64,000 nt of DNA from Pseudomonas paraeruginosa PA7 (GTDB taxonomy: Bacteria > Pseudomonadota > Gammaproteobacteria > Pseudomonadales > Pseudomonadaceae): assembly GCF_000017205.1 (NCBI RefSeq), contig NC_009656.1, positions 6,502,501 through 6,566,500 of the forward strand, written 5' to 3'. Position 1 is the first letter of the stretch. Each line of letters starts with the position of its first letter. Positions 27,953 through 37,453 of the stretch are shown here, piece by piece. The notes under the pieces were generated by a model. It had not been told where the DNA came from, searched no databases, and saw nothing but the letters and a program-made list of their open reading frames with translations. The translations under genes and the position numbers were made by a program.

Positions 27953-29715
27953 GTCGTTACGCTCGTGTCATCGGAAGCCGCCGGCAGGATCAGGCTGAAC
28001 ACCGCTCCCGCCTCGCCGTTGGCGGCCTGCAGGCGGCCGCCGAGTTCGTGGACGATCCCATAGGATACCGCCAGGCCGAGGCCGAGTCCTTCTCCCACCG
28101 GTTTGGTGGTGAAGAACGGATCGAACACACTGCCCAGGTCCTCGGCGGGAATCCCGCCACCGTTGTCGGCCACGCTCAGCACCCAGTCGCCGCCGACCCG
28201 CTGCACGGCCAGGCGGATCCATGGCCGCTCCTGGCCGGCCACGGCATCCAGGGCGTTGCGCAGCAGGTTGACCAATACCTGTTCCAGGCGGATCGCATCG
28301 CCCATCACCCAGGCTGGCCAGACCAGCGCCTGCTCGATCTCCACCCGCTCGGCGCGAATCCGTGGCAGCAGCAGGTGTTGCGCCTGTTCCACCACGTGGC
28401 CCAGCTCGATACGCTCGCGCAAGCCGCCGGCACTCTTGCGGGCGAAGGTCTTCAGGTGGCCGGTGAGCGCGGCCATGCGCTCGAGCATCTCGTCGATGCG
28501 CAGCAAGGCCTGGCGTGCTTCGTCGTGGCGACCGGCGTCGAGCAGCAGGCGCAGGCTGGCCAGTTGCATGCGCTGGGCAGTGAGCGGCTGGTTGATCTCA
28601 TGGGCCAGGGCCGCCGACATCTGTCCCAGTGCCGCCAGCTTGGCCGCCTGCACCAGACCGTCCTGGGCGGTGCGCAAATCGGCGGTACGCTGCTCGACCA
28701 GGCGCTCCAACTCCTCCCGGCTGCGCTGGCGCAGCCGGGCGATGCGCCAGCGCTGCTGCAGGAACAGGCCAAGGAACACCAGCGCCAGCCAGGTGCCGGC
28801 GGCGGCCAGACGCGCGGTGGCGACATCGTCCTGGATGCTCGCGGTATCGCGCAGCAGATGCAGGGTCCAGCCGTCGTTGGGCAGGTCGAGCGATTGCCAG
28901 AGATAGTCTTTCTCGCCATCGACGCTTTCCACCCGCGCCAACCGACTGTCTTCGCCATAGCTGCGCAGGGTCTGGTGGCGCAGGGGGGTCAGCGGCTGGC
29001 GGTCGTATTGCCGGGTCTCCGCCAGTTCGAAGCGGTCGACGGTATCCAGCGGCTCCAGTTCGCGATAGCGCCAGCCCTGGTGGTTGGCGAGGAACACGAT
29101 GCCCTTGGCGTCGCTGGCCAGAACCAGATCGGGAGTCTGGTTCCACTGTCGTTCCAGGTCGGGGAATTCCAGCTTGACCACGATCGCGCCGAGAAAGGTA
29201 CCGTCCCCGGCGCGCACCGCGTGCGACAGGAAGTAGCCAGGTATCCCGCTGATCACGCCGACCGCGTAGAAACGCCCCGAGCCCTGGGCGATGGTCTGGC
29301 GGAAATACGGGCGGAAACCGTAGTTGTGACCGACATAGCTGGTCGGCAGGTTCCAGTTGCTCGCCGCCACCGCCAGTCCGGTGCGGTCGAGCAGTTCCAG
29401 GGTCGAGGAGCGGGCGGCCTGGTTGATGCTTTCCAGCTTGAGGTTCAGGCGCTGCTGCAACTCGCCGTCGATCGGCCCGGCCAGCGCCGCGCGCAGGTCG
29501 GGATCCAGCGCCAGCACCGCCGGCAGGCTGCGGAAGCGCTCGATCAGGGTCTGCAACGAACCGGCGTAGAGGTCCAGTTGCTTGCGCACCTGCTCGCCCT
29601 CGGCGCGCAACGCCTGCTGGCGGGCCTGCCGGCCGGCCCATTCGATGGACAGCAGCAGGCCGCCGAGCAGCGGCAGCAACAGCAGGAACAGGCGCAACGG
29701 ACGGGACACGGACAT
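27949..29715 (-). CDS. mifS: Sensor histidine kinase MifS (DctB-like)
   Basis: The 588-residue protein has two membrane spans (about 9-26 and 302-320) enclosing a periplasmic dCACHE-type sensor of ~275 residues ([39 protein letters not shown]), the layout of C4-dicarboxylate sensor DctB. The H-box is [11 protein letters not shown] with His372, and the ATPase N/G boxes are [29 protein letters not shown]. It would phosphorylate MifR on sensing C5/C4 dicarboxylates. It is the first gene of the mifS-mifR operon. Confidence 0.93.
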   Translation of the reverse strand: MSVSRPLRLFLLLLPLLGGLLLSIEWAGRQARQQALRAEGEQVRKQLDLYAGSLQTLIERFRSLPAVLALDPDLRAALAGPIDGELQQRLNLKLESINQAARSSTLELLDRTGLAVAASNWNLPTSYVGHNYGFRPYFRQTIAQGSGRFYAVGVISGIPGYFLSHAVRAGDGTFLGAIVVKLEFPDLERQWNQTPDLVLASDAKGIVFLANHQGWRYRELEPLDTVDRFELAETRQYDRQPLTPLRHQTLRSYGEDSRLARVESVDGEKDYLWQSLDLPNDGWTLHLLRDTASIQDDVATARLAAAGTWLALVFLGLFLQQRWRIARLRQRSREELERLVEQRTADLRTAQDGLVQAAKLAALGQMSAALAHEINQPLTAQRMQLASLRLLLDAGRHDEARQALLRIDEMLERMAALTGHLKTFARKSAGGLRERIELGHVVEQAQHLLLPRIRAERVEIEQALVWPAWVMGDAIRLEQVLVNLLRNALDAVAGQERPWIRLAVQRVGGDWVLSVADNGGGIPAEDLGSVFDPFFTTKPVGEGLGLGLAVSYGIVHELGGRLQAANGEAGAVFSLILPAASDDTSVTT

Positions 29716-29796
29716 CGGCGGATCGAAACGGCAGCGGCAAGCGGCGACGATAGCACGACGCCCGGTTACACTGCGCGCCGTACGAGGAGTCCGCCC

Positions 29797-30675
29797 ATGT
29801 CGCTATCCCCCTGGTCCCATCCCTGTTCGGCCGGCTTCACCCTGTGCGGCTGGCGCAGCGAACCGAGCGGCAAGCCGCTGCTGCATTTCCTCCACGGCAA
29901 CGGTTTCTGTGGCCGCACCTACGAGCCGATGCTGCGTCTGCTGATGGAAGATTTCGATCTCTGGCTGTGCGACATCCAGGGCCACGGCGAAAGCGACCAC
30001 GGCGGGCGCTTCCATGGCTGGAACCGCAACGCGGAAATGGCGGTGGAAGCCTTCGAGGCCGGGCGCGGCCGGTATGGCGATGTCCCGCGGCTGGCTTGCG
30101 GGCACAGCTTCGGCGGCGTCCTCAGCAGCCTCGTCCTGGCCCGTCATCCCGGGTTGTTCACCCGCGCCGTGCTGCTCGATCCGGTGCTGTTCACCCCGGC
30201 GATGATCGGTGTGATGGCGCTGTCCGAGACCCTCGGCCTGCAACTGCGCGGCAGCCTGGCGAAGAAGGCGCGCCTGCGCCGCAGCCAGTGGCCGGACCGC
30301 GCCGCGGCCTACGCCGGCCTGCGCGGCCGCGGCATCTTCAAGGGTTGGACCGACGAAGCGCTGTGGGCCTATGTGGAATATGCGCTGAAGGACAGCGACG
30401 ACGGCGTCGAACTGAAGTGCCGGCCGAGCCGCGAGGCGGAAATCTTCAGTTCCTTCCCCCGGCGCCTGTGGCCGTCGCTGGGCAAGGTCGCCACGCCGAC
30501 CCGGGTGCTGTACGGCGACCGCACCTATCCCTTCGTCGCCAGGTCGGTAGCGCGCTGGTGCTCGATCAACCCGCAGGTCAGCGCCCGCGCCGTGACCGGC
30601 GGCCACTGCTTCATGCAGGAAGATCCGGCCGATGCCGCTGCCCGCGTACGCGCCTTCCTCCTGCCCAATCCATGA
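29797..30675 (+). CDS. Alpha/beta-hydrolase fold protein
   Basis: This 292-residue alpha/beta hydrolase has oxyanion region HFLHGNGFCG, nucleophile elbow GHSFGG (Ser104) and a C-terminal catalytic His in TGGHCFMQEDP. Specificity is unknown. The ATG at 29797 has GAGGAG about eight bases upstream; the frame is open long before that but has no start signal. It is divergent from mifS and followed by the beta-lactamase gene after 71 bases. Confidence 0.87.
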   Translation: MSLSPWSHPCSAGFTLCGWRSEPSGKPLLHFLHGNGFCGRTYEPMLRLLMEDFDLWLCDIQGHGESDHGGRFHGWNRNAEMAVEAFEAGRGRYGDVPRLACGHSFGGVLSSLVLARHPGLFTRAVLLDPVLFTPAMIGVMALSETLGLQLRGSLAKKARLRRSQWPDRAAAYAGLRGRGIFKGWTDEALWAYVEYALKDSDDGVELKCRPSREAEIFSSFPRRLWPSLGKVATPTRVLYGDRTYPFVARSVARWCSINPQVSARAVTGGHCFMQEDPADAAARVRAFLLPNP

Positions 30676-30746
30676 ACAGCTCTTCCGTGGGGAATCCTGA
30701 GCTCATCCGCCGGTCCCAGGAAGTTCCCACCATACAGGACCAAGCC

Positions 30747-31535
30747 ATGCGCCTTCTCTTCTTCAGCGCCCTTCTCCTGCTCTTCGGACAGGCCCAGGCC
30801 AGCGAATGGAACGACAGCCAGGCAGTGGGCAAGCTATTCGAAGCCGCCGGGATGAAAGGTACCTTCGTTCTCTACGACGTGCAGCGGCAGGGTTATGACG
30901 GCCACGACCGAGCACGCGCGCAGACCCGCTTCGTCCCTGCCTCCACCTATAAGGTGGCGCACAGCCTGATCGGTTTATCCACAGGCGCGGTGAAGTCCGC
31001 CGACGAGGTCCTGCCCTATGGCGGCAAGCCCCAGCGCTTCAAGGCCTGGGAGCATGACATGAGCCTGCGCGAGGCGATCCGTGCATCCAACGTGCCGGTC
31101 TACCAGGAACTGGCGCGGCGCATCGGCCTGCAGCGTATGCGCGCCAACCTCGCCCGCATGGACTATGGAAATGGCGAGGTCGGGCAGGTTGTGGACAACT
31201 TCTGGCTGGTGGGGCCACTGGAGATCAGCGCGCTGGAGCAGACCCGTTTCCTCGCCCGGCTGGCACAGGGAGAACTGCCGTTTCCCGAGCAGGTGCAGGC
31301 CACCGTGCGCGACATGACCCTGATGGAACACGGCCCGGACTGGGAGCTGCACGGCAAGACCGGCTGGTGTTTCGATTGCACGCCGGAACTCGGCTGGTGG
31401 GTCGGCTGGGTGAAGCGCGACGAGCGCCTTTACACCTTCGCCCTGAACATCGACATGCCCGGCGGCGAGGCCGACATCGGCAAGCGCCTCGAACTGGGCA
31501 AGGCCGCTCTCAAGGCCTTGGGCGTGCTGCCCTAG
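30747..31535 (+). CDS. poxB: Class D beta-lactamase, divergent OXA-50 family (PoxB)
   Basis: The 262-residue precursor has a signal peptide (1-18, AQA-SEWN) and all class D motifs: Ser66-Thr-Tyr-Lys69, Ser114-Asn-Val116, Tyr140-Gly-Asn and Lys204-Thr-Gly. It is thus predicted to be an active serine beta-lactamase with carbamylated Lys69. Its length equals OXA-50. Compared with PAO1 OXA-50 from memory it carries dozens of substitutions, for example VGKLFEAAGMKG, VKSADE and PFPEQVQATVRDMTLMEHGPDWE, far more than usual allelic variants. A strict DnaA box overlaps codons TTA TCC ACA (30975). AGGA lies seven bases before the ATG. Confidence 0.9.
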   Translation: MRLLFFSALLLLFGQAQASEWNDSQAVGKLFEAAGMKGTFVLYDVQRQGYDGHDRARAQTRFVPASTYKVAHSLIGLSTGAVKSADEVLPYGGKPQRFKAWEHDMSLREAIRASNVPVYQELARRIGLQRMRANLARMDYGNGEVGQVVDNFWLVGPLEISALEQTRFLARLAQGELPFPEQVQATVRDMTLMEHGPDWELHGKTGWCFDCTPELGWWVGWVKRDERLYTFALNIDMPGGEADIGKRLELGKAALKALGVLP

Positions 31536-31539
31536 GTCA

Positions 31540-31947
31540 TCAGTCGCCGACCTTCTTCTGGCGGGACTGCCGCCATTCGTCGAGGCGGATCACCTCGGCG
31601 CTGTGCACCGGCGGATTGTCGGCCTCGGCGGCCGCCTCGAAGCGATGCGGCGCCAGTTCGATGGCGCCGAGGTGATAGCCGTACATGACGATGCGTCCGG
31701 CGTAGCGTTCCTCGCCACTGACGGTGAATTCGAAACCGAACTCGCGGCTCAGCCGCCATTGCCCGCGATGATCGCGGGCCAGACGCAGGCGTCGGCGCGC
31801 GACATTCTCGTCGAGCAGTTCCACGCCCTGCTTGGCGCAATGCTGCTTGGCCAGCAGCAGCGCCCGTTCGCGCACGCCATGGGCGCGCCACCACCAGGCT
31901 GCGGCGGCGCCCAACAGGAGCATGACGAAAAGGTTACCCAGGGTCAC
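31540..31947 (-). CDS. DUF3301 family membrane-anchored protein
   Basis: I choose the GTG at 31947, giving 135 residues that begin with a single membrane anchor (MTLGNLFVMLLLGAAAAWWW). A soluble domain follows (LDENVARRRLRLARDHRGQWRLSREFGFEFTVSGEERYAGRIVMYGYHLGAIELAP) typical of DUF3301. The frame is open up to 32040, but that extension would put hydrophilic residues before the anchor. Function unknown. It is convergent with the beta-lactamase gene, with only four bases between the stops. Confidence 0.75.
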   Translation of the reverse strand: MTLGNLFVMLLLGAAAAWWWRAHGVRERALLLAKQHCAKQGVELLDENVARRRLRLARDHRGQWRLSREFGFEFTVSGEERYAGRIVMYGYHLGAIELAPHRFEAAAEADNPPVHSAEVIRLDEWRQSRQKKVGD

Positions 31948-32072
31948 GAGCGGAATCCGGTGGAAGGGAAAAGCCAGCTTACCCGTTCTCCCGGCGAGCA
32001 GCGAGTGGGGGGTGTTTTCGCCATGTGATTTAGCCCCCATACTGCGCCGACTCAGCTGTAGGAAGTCGTCTC

Positions 32073-32939
32073 ATGCCACGCACGCCCCACCTGCTCGCCA
32101 TCCAGTCCCACGTCGTCTTCGGCCACGCCGGCAACGCCGCCGCGGTGTTTCCGATGCAGCGCATCGGGATCAACGTCTGGCCGTTGAACACGGTGCAGTT
32201 TTCCAACCATACCCAGTATGGCCGGTGGACCGGGCAGGTACTGCCGCCGGAGCAGATCCCGGCGCTGGTGGAAGGCATCGCCGGGATCGGCGAGCTGGGC
32301 AACTGCGACGCGGTGCTGTCCGGCTACCTCGGCAGCGCCGCCCAGGGCCGGGCGATCCTCGAGGTGGTAGGGCGAATCAAGCAGGCCAATCCGCGAGCGC
32401 TGTACCTCTGCGACCCGGTCATGGGCCACCCGGAGAAAGGCTGCATCGTGGCTCCGGAAGTCAGCGACTTCCTGCTGGAAGAAGCCGCCGCGGTCGCCGA
32501 CTACCTGTGTCCCAACCAGTTGGAGCTGGATAGCTTCTGCGACCGCCAGCCGAACTCCCTCGCCGACTGCGTGGAAATGGCACGGAGCCTGCTGGCACGC
32601 GGTCCCAGGGCAATCCTGGTAAAGCACCTGAACTATCCGGGCAAGGCCGGCGACACCTTCGAGATGCTGCTGGTGGCCGCCGATCAGGTCTGGCACCTGC
32701 AACGCCCGCTGCTGGCCTTCCCGCGCCAGCCGGTAGGGGTCGGCGACCTGACCTCGGGCCTGTTCCTGTCGCGCCTGCTGCTCGGCGACGACCTGCGCAA
32801 CGCCTTCGAATTCACCAGCGCCGCGGTCCATGAAGTGCTGCTGGAAACCCAGGCCCGCGGCAGCTACGAGCTGGAGCTGGTGCGGGCGCAGGACCGGATC
32901 GCCCATCCACGCGTACGCTTTGACGCGGTACGCCTGTGA
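32073..32939 (+). CDS. pdxY: Pyridoxal kinase PdxY
   Basis: This 288-residue ribokinase-fold enzyme has an N-terminal [26 protein letters not shown] that binds pyridoxal, [11 protein letters not shown], and [10 protein letters not shown] with the catalytic Asp. It phosphorylates pyridoxal in the vitamin B6 salvage pathway. The gene's last base is the start of a long perfect inverted repeat. Confidence 0.93.
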   Translation: MPRTPHLLAIQSHVVFGHAGNAAAVFPMQRIGINVWPLNTVQFSNHTQYGRWTGQVLPPEQIPALVEGIAGIGELGNCDAVLSGYLGSAAQGRAILEVVGRIKQANPRALYLCDPVMGHPEKGCIVAPEVSDFLLEEAAAVADYLCPNQLELDSFCDRQPNSLADCVEMARSLLARGPRAILVKHLNYPGKAGDTFEMLLVAADQVWHLQRPLLAFPRQPVGVGDLTSGLFLSRLLLGDDLRNAFEFTSAAVHEVLLETQARGSYELELVRAQDRIAHPRVRFDAVRL

Positions 32940-32988
32940 TCCTCTGAGCCGCCTGTGGGTAAGATTATCCACAGGCGGCTCAGAGGAT
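32939..32988. repeat. Perfect 20-bp inverted repeat with 10-base loop after pdxY
   Basis: Bases 32939-32958 pair perfectly with 32969-32988 around GTAAGATTAT. The right arm and loop contain a strict DnaA box (32965-32973). The left arm and loop contain its one-mismatch inverse TGTGGGTAA, so two DnaA-like boxes face each other. There is no T run after the stem, so a normal intrinsic terminator is not obvious, though it may protect or end pdxY mRNA. Confidence 0.9.
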
Positions 32989-33096
32989 GTATTTCTCCAG
33001 CATCAATCCAGCGCCGCCACTAGGGCGAAGGCCATGCCCAGACGCCGTTCGATCAGCGGCTTCAGCCGCGGCCCGGTCGCAGGCCGCCGCAGCACG

Positions 33097-34803
33097 TCAG
33101 GCGGACTGCGGCAGCGGCGCGTCGCTGCCCTGCTCGTCGTCGCGATCGAGGCCCAGGCGACGGACCATCCCGCAGGCGATTTCGCGCTCGCCCATGATCA
33201 CCAGGTTGGCACCGTTCTGCTCCAGGTAGTCCACCTCGGCGTCGAAGTGCGCGCGGGCGACGATATCCAGAGGCGGATTCACCGCGCGGGCATGACTGGC
33301 GATCTGCCCGGCCTCGAAGCCGTTGGGAATGGCGATCAGCAACCAGCGCGCCTCGCCGATGTTGGCCAGTTCCAGCACGGCGGGGCTGGCGGCATTGCCG
33401 AGCACCACGCTGTAGCCCTGCTCGCGCAGCTCGTCGGCCTTGTCGCGCTTGTCCACCACCACCACGAATGGCGTCCCGGCGGTGCGCAGGCGCGCGCTGA
33501 CCAGTCCGCCGACCCGGCCATGGCCGATCAGCACCGCGTGGTCGCGCTCGAGGATCGGCGGCGGCAGGTCCTGCGCCGGCATCTCGCGGACCCCACCCGC
33601 GGCCTCCGCCAGGCGCTGCTCCTTGCGCTGCTGCAGGCGGTCGATGGCGATGAACAGCAGCGGGTTGACCAGGATCGACAGGATCGCCCCGGCCAGCACC
33701 AGGTCGCGGCTCTGCTCCGGGACCAGTTCCAGGCCGATGCCCAGGCCGATGAGGATGAAGGAGAATTCGCCGATCTGCGCCAGGCTGGCGGCGATCACCA
33801 GCGCGGTGCTGTTCGGGTGGCCGAAGGCACGGACGATCAGGTAGGCGGCCAGGGACTTGCCGAAGACGATGACCAGGAAGGTGGCCAGCACGGTAAGCGG
33901 CTCCTGCAGCAGGATCATCGGATTGAACAGCATCCCCACCGAGACGAAGAACAGCACCGCGAAGGCGTCGCGCAACGGCAGCGAGTTCTCCGCCGCCTCG
34001 TGGCTGAGCTCGGATTCGTTGAGGATCATGCCGGCGAAGAACGCGCCGAGGGCGAAGGAGACCCCGAACAGCACCGCCGAACCGTAGGCGATGCCCAGGG
34101 CGATGGCCAGCACGGCCAGGGTGAAAAGTTCGCGCGAGCCGCTGGCGGCGATCTTCTCCAGCACCCAGGGCACCACCCGGCGCCCGCCGAGGATCATCAG
34201 GGCGACGAAGGCGGCGACCTTGCCCAGGGTAAGCAGCAGCGGCCAGAGCAGGCCGGCGCCGCCGGTGTCGCTCTTGCCGCCGAGGGTCCCGGCCAGCGCC
34301 GGCAGGAGCACCAGGGTGAGGACCATCGCCAGGTCCTCGACGATCAGCCAGCCGATGGCGATCCGTCCGCGTTTTGTATCCAGCAGCTGACGCTGCTCCA
34401 GGGCCCGCAGCAGGACCACGGTGCTGGCCACCGACAGGCTCAGGCCGAACACCAGGCCACCGCCGAAATTCCAGCCGAGCAGGCTCGCCAGGCCGATGCC
34501 GAGCAACGTGGCGACGCCGATCTGCACCAGCGCCCCGGGAATGGCGATAGCCTTCACGGATAGCAGGTCCTTGAGGGAGAAATGCAGGCCGACGCCGAAC
34601 ATCAGCAGGATCACCCCGAGTTCGGCGATTTCCTGCGACAGCGCCTGGTCGGCCACGTAACCGGGAGTGAACGGCCCGGCCAGGACGCCCGCCAGCAGAT
34701 AGCCGACCAGCGGCGAAATGCGCAGGCGATTGGCCAGGGCCCCGAAGAGGAAGGCGAGGACAAACCCCGCGGCGAGTGTGGTGAGTAGCGGCGTGTGATG
34801 CAT
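33097..34803 (-). CDS. Kef/CPA2-type cation:proton antiporter with RCK domain
   Basis: The 568-residue protein begins at ATG 34803 (MHHTPLLTTLAAGFVLAFLFG), with GGGAG five bases upstream. It has ~12 membrane segments of a CPA2 exchanger (GVGLHFSLKDLL, GWLIVEDLAMV, AQIGEFSFILIG). A C-terminal TrkA-N/RCK domain follows with dinucleotide motif GHGRVG (HAVLIGHGRVGGLV). It resembles YbaL/RosB and probably exports K+ in response to nucleotide or stress. Corresponds to PA5518. Substrate ion not proven. Confidence 0.88.
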   Translation of the reverse strand: MHHTPLLTTLAAGFVLAFLFGALANRLRISPLVGYLLAGVLAGPFTPGYVADQALSQEIAELGVILLMFGVGLHFSLKDLLSVKAIAIPGALVQIGVATLLGIGLASLLGWNFGGGLVFGLSLSVASTVVLLRALEQRQLLDTKRGRIAIGWLIVEDLAMVLTLVLLPALAGTLGGKSDTGGAGLLWPLLLTLGKVAAFVALMILGGRRVVPWVLEKIAASGSRELFTLAVLAIALGIAYGSAVLFGVSFALGAFFAGMILNESELSHEAAENSLPLRDAFAVLFFVSVGMLFNPMILLQEPLTVLATFLVIVFGKSLAAYLIVRAFGHPNSTALVIAASLAQIGEFSFILIGLGIGLELVPEQSRDLVLAGAILSILVNPLLFIAIDRLQQRKEQRLAEAAGGVREMPAQDLPPPILERDHAVLIGHGRVGGLVSARLRTAGTPFVVVVDKRDKADELREQGYSVVLGNAASPAVLELANIGEARWLLIAIPNGFEAGQIASHARAVNPPLDIVARAHFDAEVDYLEQNGANLVIMGEREIACGMVRRLGLDRDDEQGSDAPLPQSA

Positions 34804-35170
34804 CGGGACTCCCGGGAGGGCGGGGAACATGTCTTCCGCGGCCAGCCCGGCGGACGACGACATTCGAAATGGATCGCGGGCCTGCGCCCGCGACGGCATG
34901 GCGGTAAGGCTTGCCGCCAACGGGGCCGCCCCCACGGCATTCGAGCAAGCCGAGGGAGGCTCTGGTTCCTGGAGAATCCGGCGCGGCCCCGAAAGGTTAA
35001 CCCGTTGACGTTGCTGGACTTTTATCAGGCACGCCGGTTTTTTATCAAGAAATGACAGGAATTGGCGCCAGTGAACGCAAAATGCAGGCTTTTCTTATGA
35101 AAAGCTGCGAAAAGAGTCGAAAATAAAAAGATACCGCCGACGCGCCGGACCTTCCGGCATCGCTTCTCCA
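34804..35170. other. Intergenic region between antiporter and thioesterase genes
   Basis: No gene is seen in these 367 bases. Bases 35010-35130 are AT-rich, contain the direct near-repeat TTTTATCA (35020 and 35039) and a small palindromic hairpin GCTTTTC-TTAT-GAAAAGC at 35088-35105. This could be the end of the thioesterase transcript. The GC-rich part holds the antiporter leader. Confidence 0.6.
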
Positions 35171-35653
35171 TCAGCCCTCCTCGCGAATCGCCTGGTAACG
35201 CGCCTCCAGCTCGGCACGCAGTTGGCGACGCTGCTGGGCCTGGGCGAAGCGGCGCTTCTGCTCTGCGGTTTCCAGCTCCAGCGGGCGCACGACCACCGGC
35301 TTGCGCTCGTCATCCAGCGCCACCATGGTGAAGAAGCAACTGTTGGTGTGGCGCACGGACTGTTCGCGGATGTTCTCGGTGATCACCTTCACGCCGATTT
35401 CCATGGAGGTCCGCCCGGTGTAGTTGACCGAGGCGAGGAAGGTCACCAGTTCGCCGACGTGCACCGGCTCGCGGAAGATCACCTGGTCCACCGACAGGGT
35501 CACCACGTAGCGACCGGCGTAGCGGCTGGCGCAGGCGTAGGCGACTTCGTCGAGGTACTTGAGCAGGGTGCCGCCATGGACATTGCCGGAAAAATTGGCC
35601 ATGTCCGGGGTCATCAGCACGGTCATCGACAGTTGGTTGTTTCCGGGTTGCAT
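35171..35653 (-). CDS. Acyl-CoA thioesterase, hotdog fold (YciA/BACH type)
   Basis: This 160-residue single hotdog domain contains the catalytic loop NVHGGTLLKYLDEVAYACASRYAG (Asp as general base) and the CoA-binding strand TLSVDQVIFREPVHVGELV. A charged C-terminal helix follows. It hydrolyses acyl-CoAs; the chain length preferred is unknown. Corresponds to PA5519. Its upstream region is shared with the divergent TPR-like gene. Confidence 0.88.
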   Translation of the reverse strand: MQPGNNQLSMTVLMTPDMANFSGNVHGGTLLKYLDEVAYACASRYAGRYVVTLSVDQVIFREPVHVGELVTFLASVNYTGRTSMEIGVKVITENIREQSVRHTNSCFFTMVALDDERKPVVVRPLELETAEQKRRFAQAQQRRQLRAELEARYQAIREEG

Positions 35654-35813
35654 AGCGTTTTTTCTCTCATCAGGACGGGCGTGGACACCATAGACGCTAA
35701 CGACTGTGGCAACGGCTACAAATTTTCAATCGTGATGATCGAATCCGCTCCGCTGCGGCAGGCCCGCATGGGCTTTTCTTCTAGACTGGCTTTTTTCCAC
35801 GAGGAATCGCCCG

Positions 35814-36557
35814 ATGTCCGTAGCCCGCCGCCTTCCTTCGCCGCTCCTGGCCGTCCTGGCCGCTCTCGCCGCCACCGTCGTCCAGGCCGAGGATACGCCC
35901 TGCGCGAGCCCCGCGGAATGCAACACGCGCGGCACCCAGGCTTATCAACAGGGACGTTATCCACAGGCGCTGGAAGCCTTCGAATGGCAACTGCGCCTGG
36001 CCGAACGCCAGCAACAGGGGGAGGCGGCGCAGGAGCAGGCGCTGAACAACCTGATGCTGGCCAACCTCAAGGCCGGCCATGCCGGCCACGCCCGCGCCTG
36101 GCTCGCTCTGGCGCTGGCGCGCGGCTACAGCGGTCCGGCCACCCGCTTCAATCTCGAACAGGTGGCCAGCCAGGTGGACTACCCGGCCCTCCAGGGTCTC
36201 GCCGGGCATTACCTGCGCTACGCCGGGCAGGCCGAATGGGAAAGCCTGAAGATCGAACCGGTGAAGGGCGGCTACCAGGCCAGCTTCGCCCTGATGCGCA
36301 TCGGCAACCCGGAGAAGCTGATGGAGTACGGCCCCGCGGCGGTCGGCGAGTTGTCCGGACGGCTGGAAGGGAAAGGCGCGCTTTACCGCTTGCGCAGCGA
36401 GGGACTGGGCGCCGGCTGCAGCCTGCAGGTGCTGCAGGAGGGCATCGACCTGCGGGTGATCGAGAGCCTCGGCGGCGCTTGCCAGGGCTACGGCGGCATG
36501 GGTATAGCCGCCGCCGGTGGCTGGCTGAAGATCGCCAGCCAGGCCAAGGGCGGTTGA
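35814..36557 (+). CDS. Exported TPR-like protein of unknown function
   Basis: This 247-residue protein has a signal peptide (1-25, VVQA-EDTP). A region with tetratricopeptide spacing follows (CNTRGTQAYQQGRYPQALEAFEWQLRLAERQ; EQALNNLMLANLKAGHAGHARAWLALALARG), then a beta-rich C-terminal half. Cysteine pairs suggest a disulfide-bonded periplasmic protein. GAGGAA precedes the ATG. A strict DnaA box lies at 35957 (codons for Tyr-Pro-Gln). No function known; corresponds to PA5520. Confidence 0.82.
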   Translation: MSVARRLPSPLLAVLAALAATVVQAEDTPCASPAECNTRGTQAYQQGRYPQALEAFEWQLRLAERQQQGEAAQEQALNNLMLANLKAGHAGHARAWLALALARGYSGPATRFNLEQVASQVDYPALQGLAGHYLRYAGQAEWESLKIEPVKGGYQASFALMRIGNPEKLMEYGPAAVGELSGRLEGKGALYRLRSEGLGAGCSLQVLQEGIDLRVIESLGGACQGYGGMGIAAAGGWLKIASQAKGG

Positions 36558-36603
36558 GACTTGTCCACAGGCCGCCCCGGCGGGGCGACCTGCGCAAAAG
36601 CCC

Positions 36604-37362
36604 TCAGCGCCCGGCGGAAAGACCGAAGTCCACCGCCAGGTCGGCGCCGGTGATCGCTTCGGCCTGCGGGCCGCAGAGATACCAGACCAGTTCGGCGACT
36701 TCTTCCGGGCGAATGAAGCGCGCTGCCTTCCCCTGTGGATAATCCTTCAGCAGCGCGCGCTTGTAGCCGTCCGGATTGCCCATGCCATAGCGCTCGGCCT
36801 GATAGTCGAGCATCGGCGTGGCGATGTCCGCCGGCGACACGGCGTTGACCCGGACGCCCTGCTCGGCCAGCTCCAGGGCCAGGGTCTTGCTCAGCATGGT
36901 CAGCGCCGCCTTGCTCGCGCAGTAGGCCGCCGAGCCACGGTAGGCCTGACGTCCGGAATCGCTGGAGATGTTGACGATGCTGCCCTGGTTCTCCTTGAGA
37001 TAGGGAATCGCCGCCTGGCACATGTAGAACGAGGCCTTGAGGTTGACTCCCAGAACCAGGTCGAAGTCTTCCTCGGTGAAGTTTTCCACAGGTCCCTCGC
37101 GCCAGACGCCCGCGGCGTTCACCAGGGCGTCCAGGCGCCCAGTGCGGGCGAGGATCTTCGACATCAGGGTATGGCAGTTATCCGCGCTGCGCAGGTCGGC
37201 GACCCCGCTGGCATCCAACGGTACCTGCGCGTTCAGCGCGTGCAGGCCCTCCTTATCCACATCCGTGGCGGCGATGCGCCAATGACTCTGGGCGAAACGC
37301 TTGGCGATTGCCCGGCCCAAGCCGCCGGCTGCACCAGTGATAAGAACGACGGGCGTGCTCAT
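36604..37362 (-). CDS. Short-chain dehydrogenase/reductase
   Basis: This 252-residue classical SDR has cofactor motif TGAAGGLG (9-16), NAAG, catalytic Ser (ISSDSGRQ) and Tyr-x-x-x-Lys (YCASK). The ATG at 37362 has AAGGA upstream. It is third in the minus-strand group aminotransferase - GS-like ligase - SDR, so it may oxidise an alcohol or aldehyde intermediate of an amine pathway. Two strict DnaA boxes lie inside (36734 and 37253). Corresponds to PA5521. Confidence 0.87.
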   Translation of the reverse strand: MSTPVVLITGAAGGLGRAIAKRFAQSHWRIAATDVDKEGLHALNAQVPLDASGVADLRSADNCHTLMSKILARTGRLDALVNAAGVWREGPVENFTEEDFDLVLGVNLKASFYMCQAAIPYLKENQGSIVNISSDSGRQAYRGSAAYCASKAALTMLSKTLALELAEQGVRVNAVSPADIATPMLDYQAERYGMGNPDGYKRALLKDYPQGKAARFIRPEEVAELVWYLCGPQAEAITGADLAVDFGLSAGR

Positions 37363-37453
37363 CTGCTTTTCCTTACTCCTGTGCCACATGGGAAACACAG
37401 GGCGGCCAACCGGTCGCCCGCTTCAATGACTGACCGGCGATGCCGGCAGCCGT

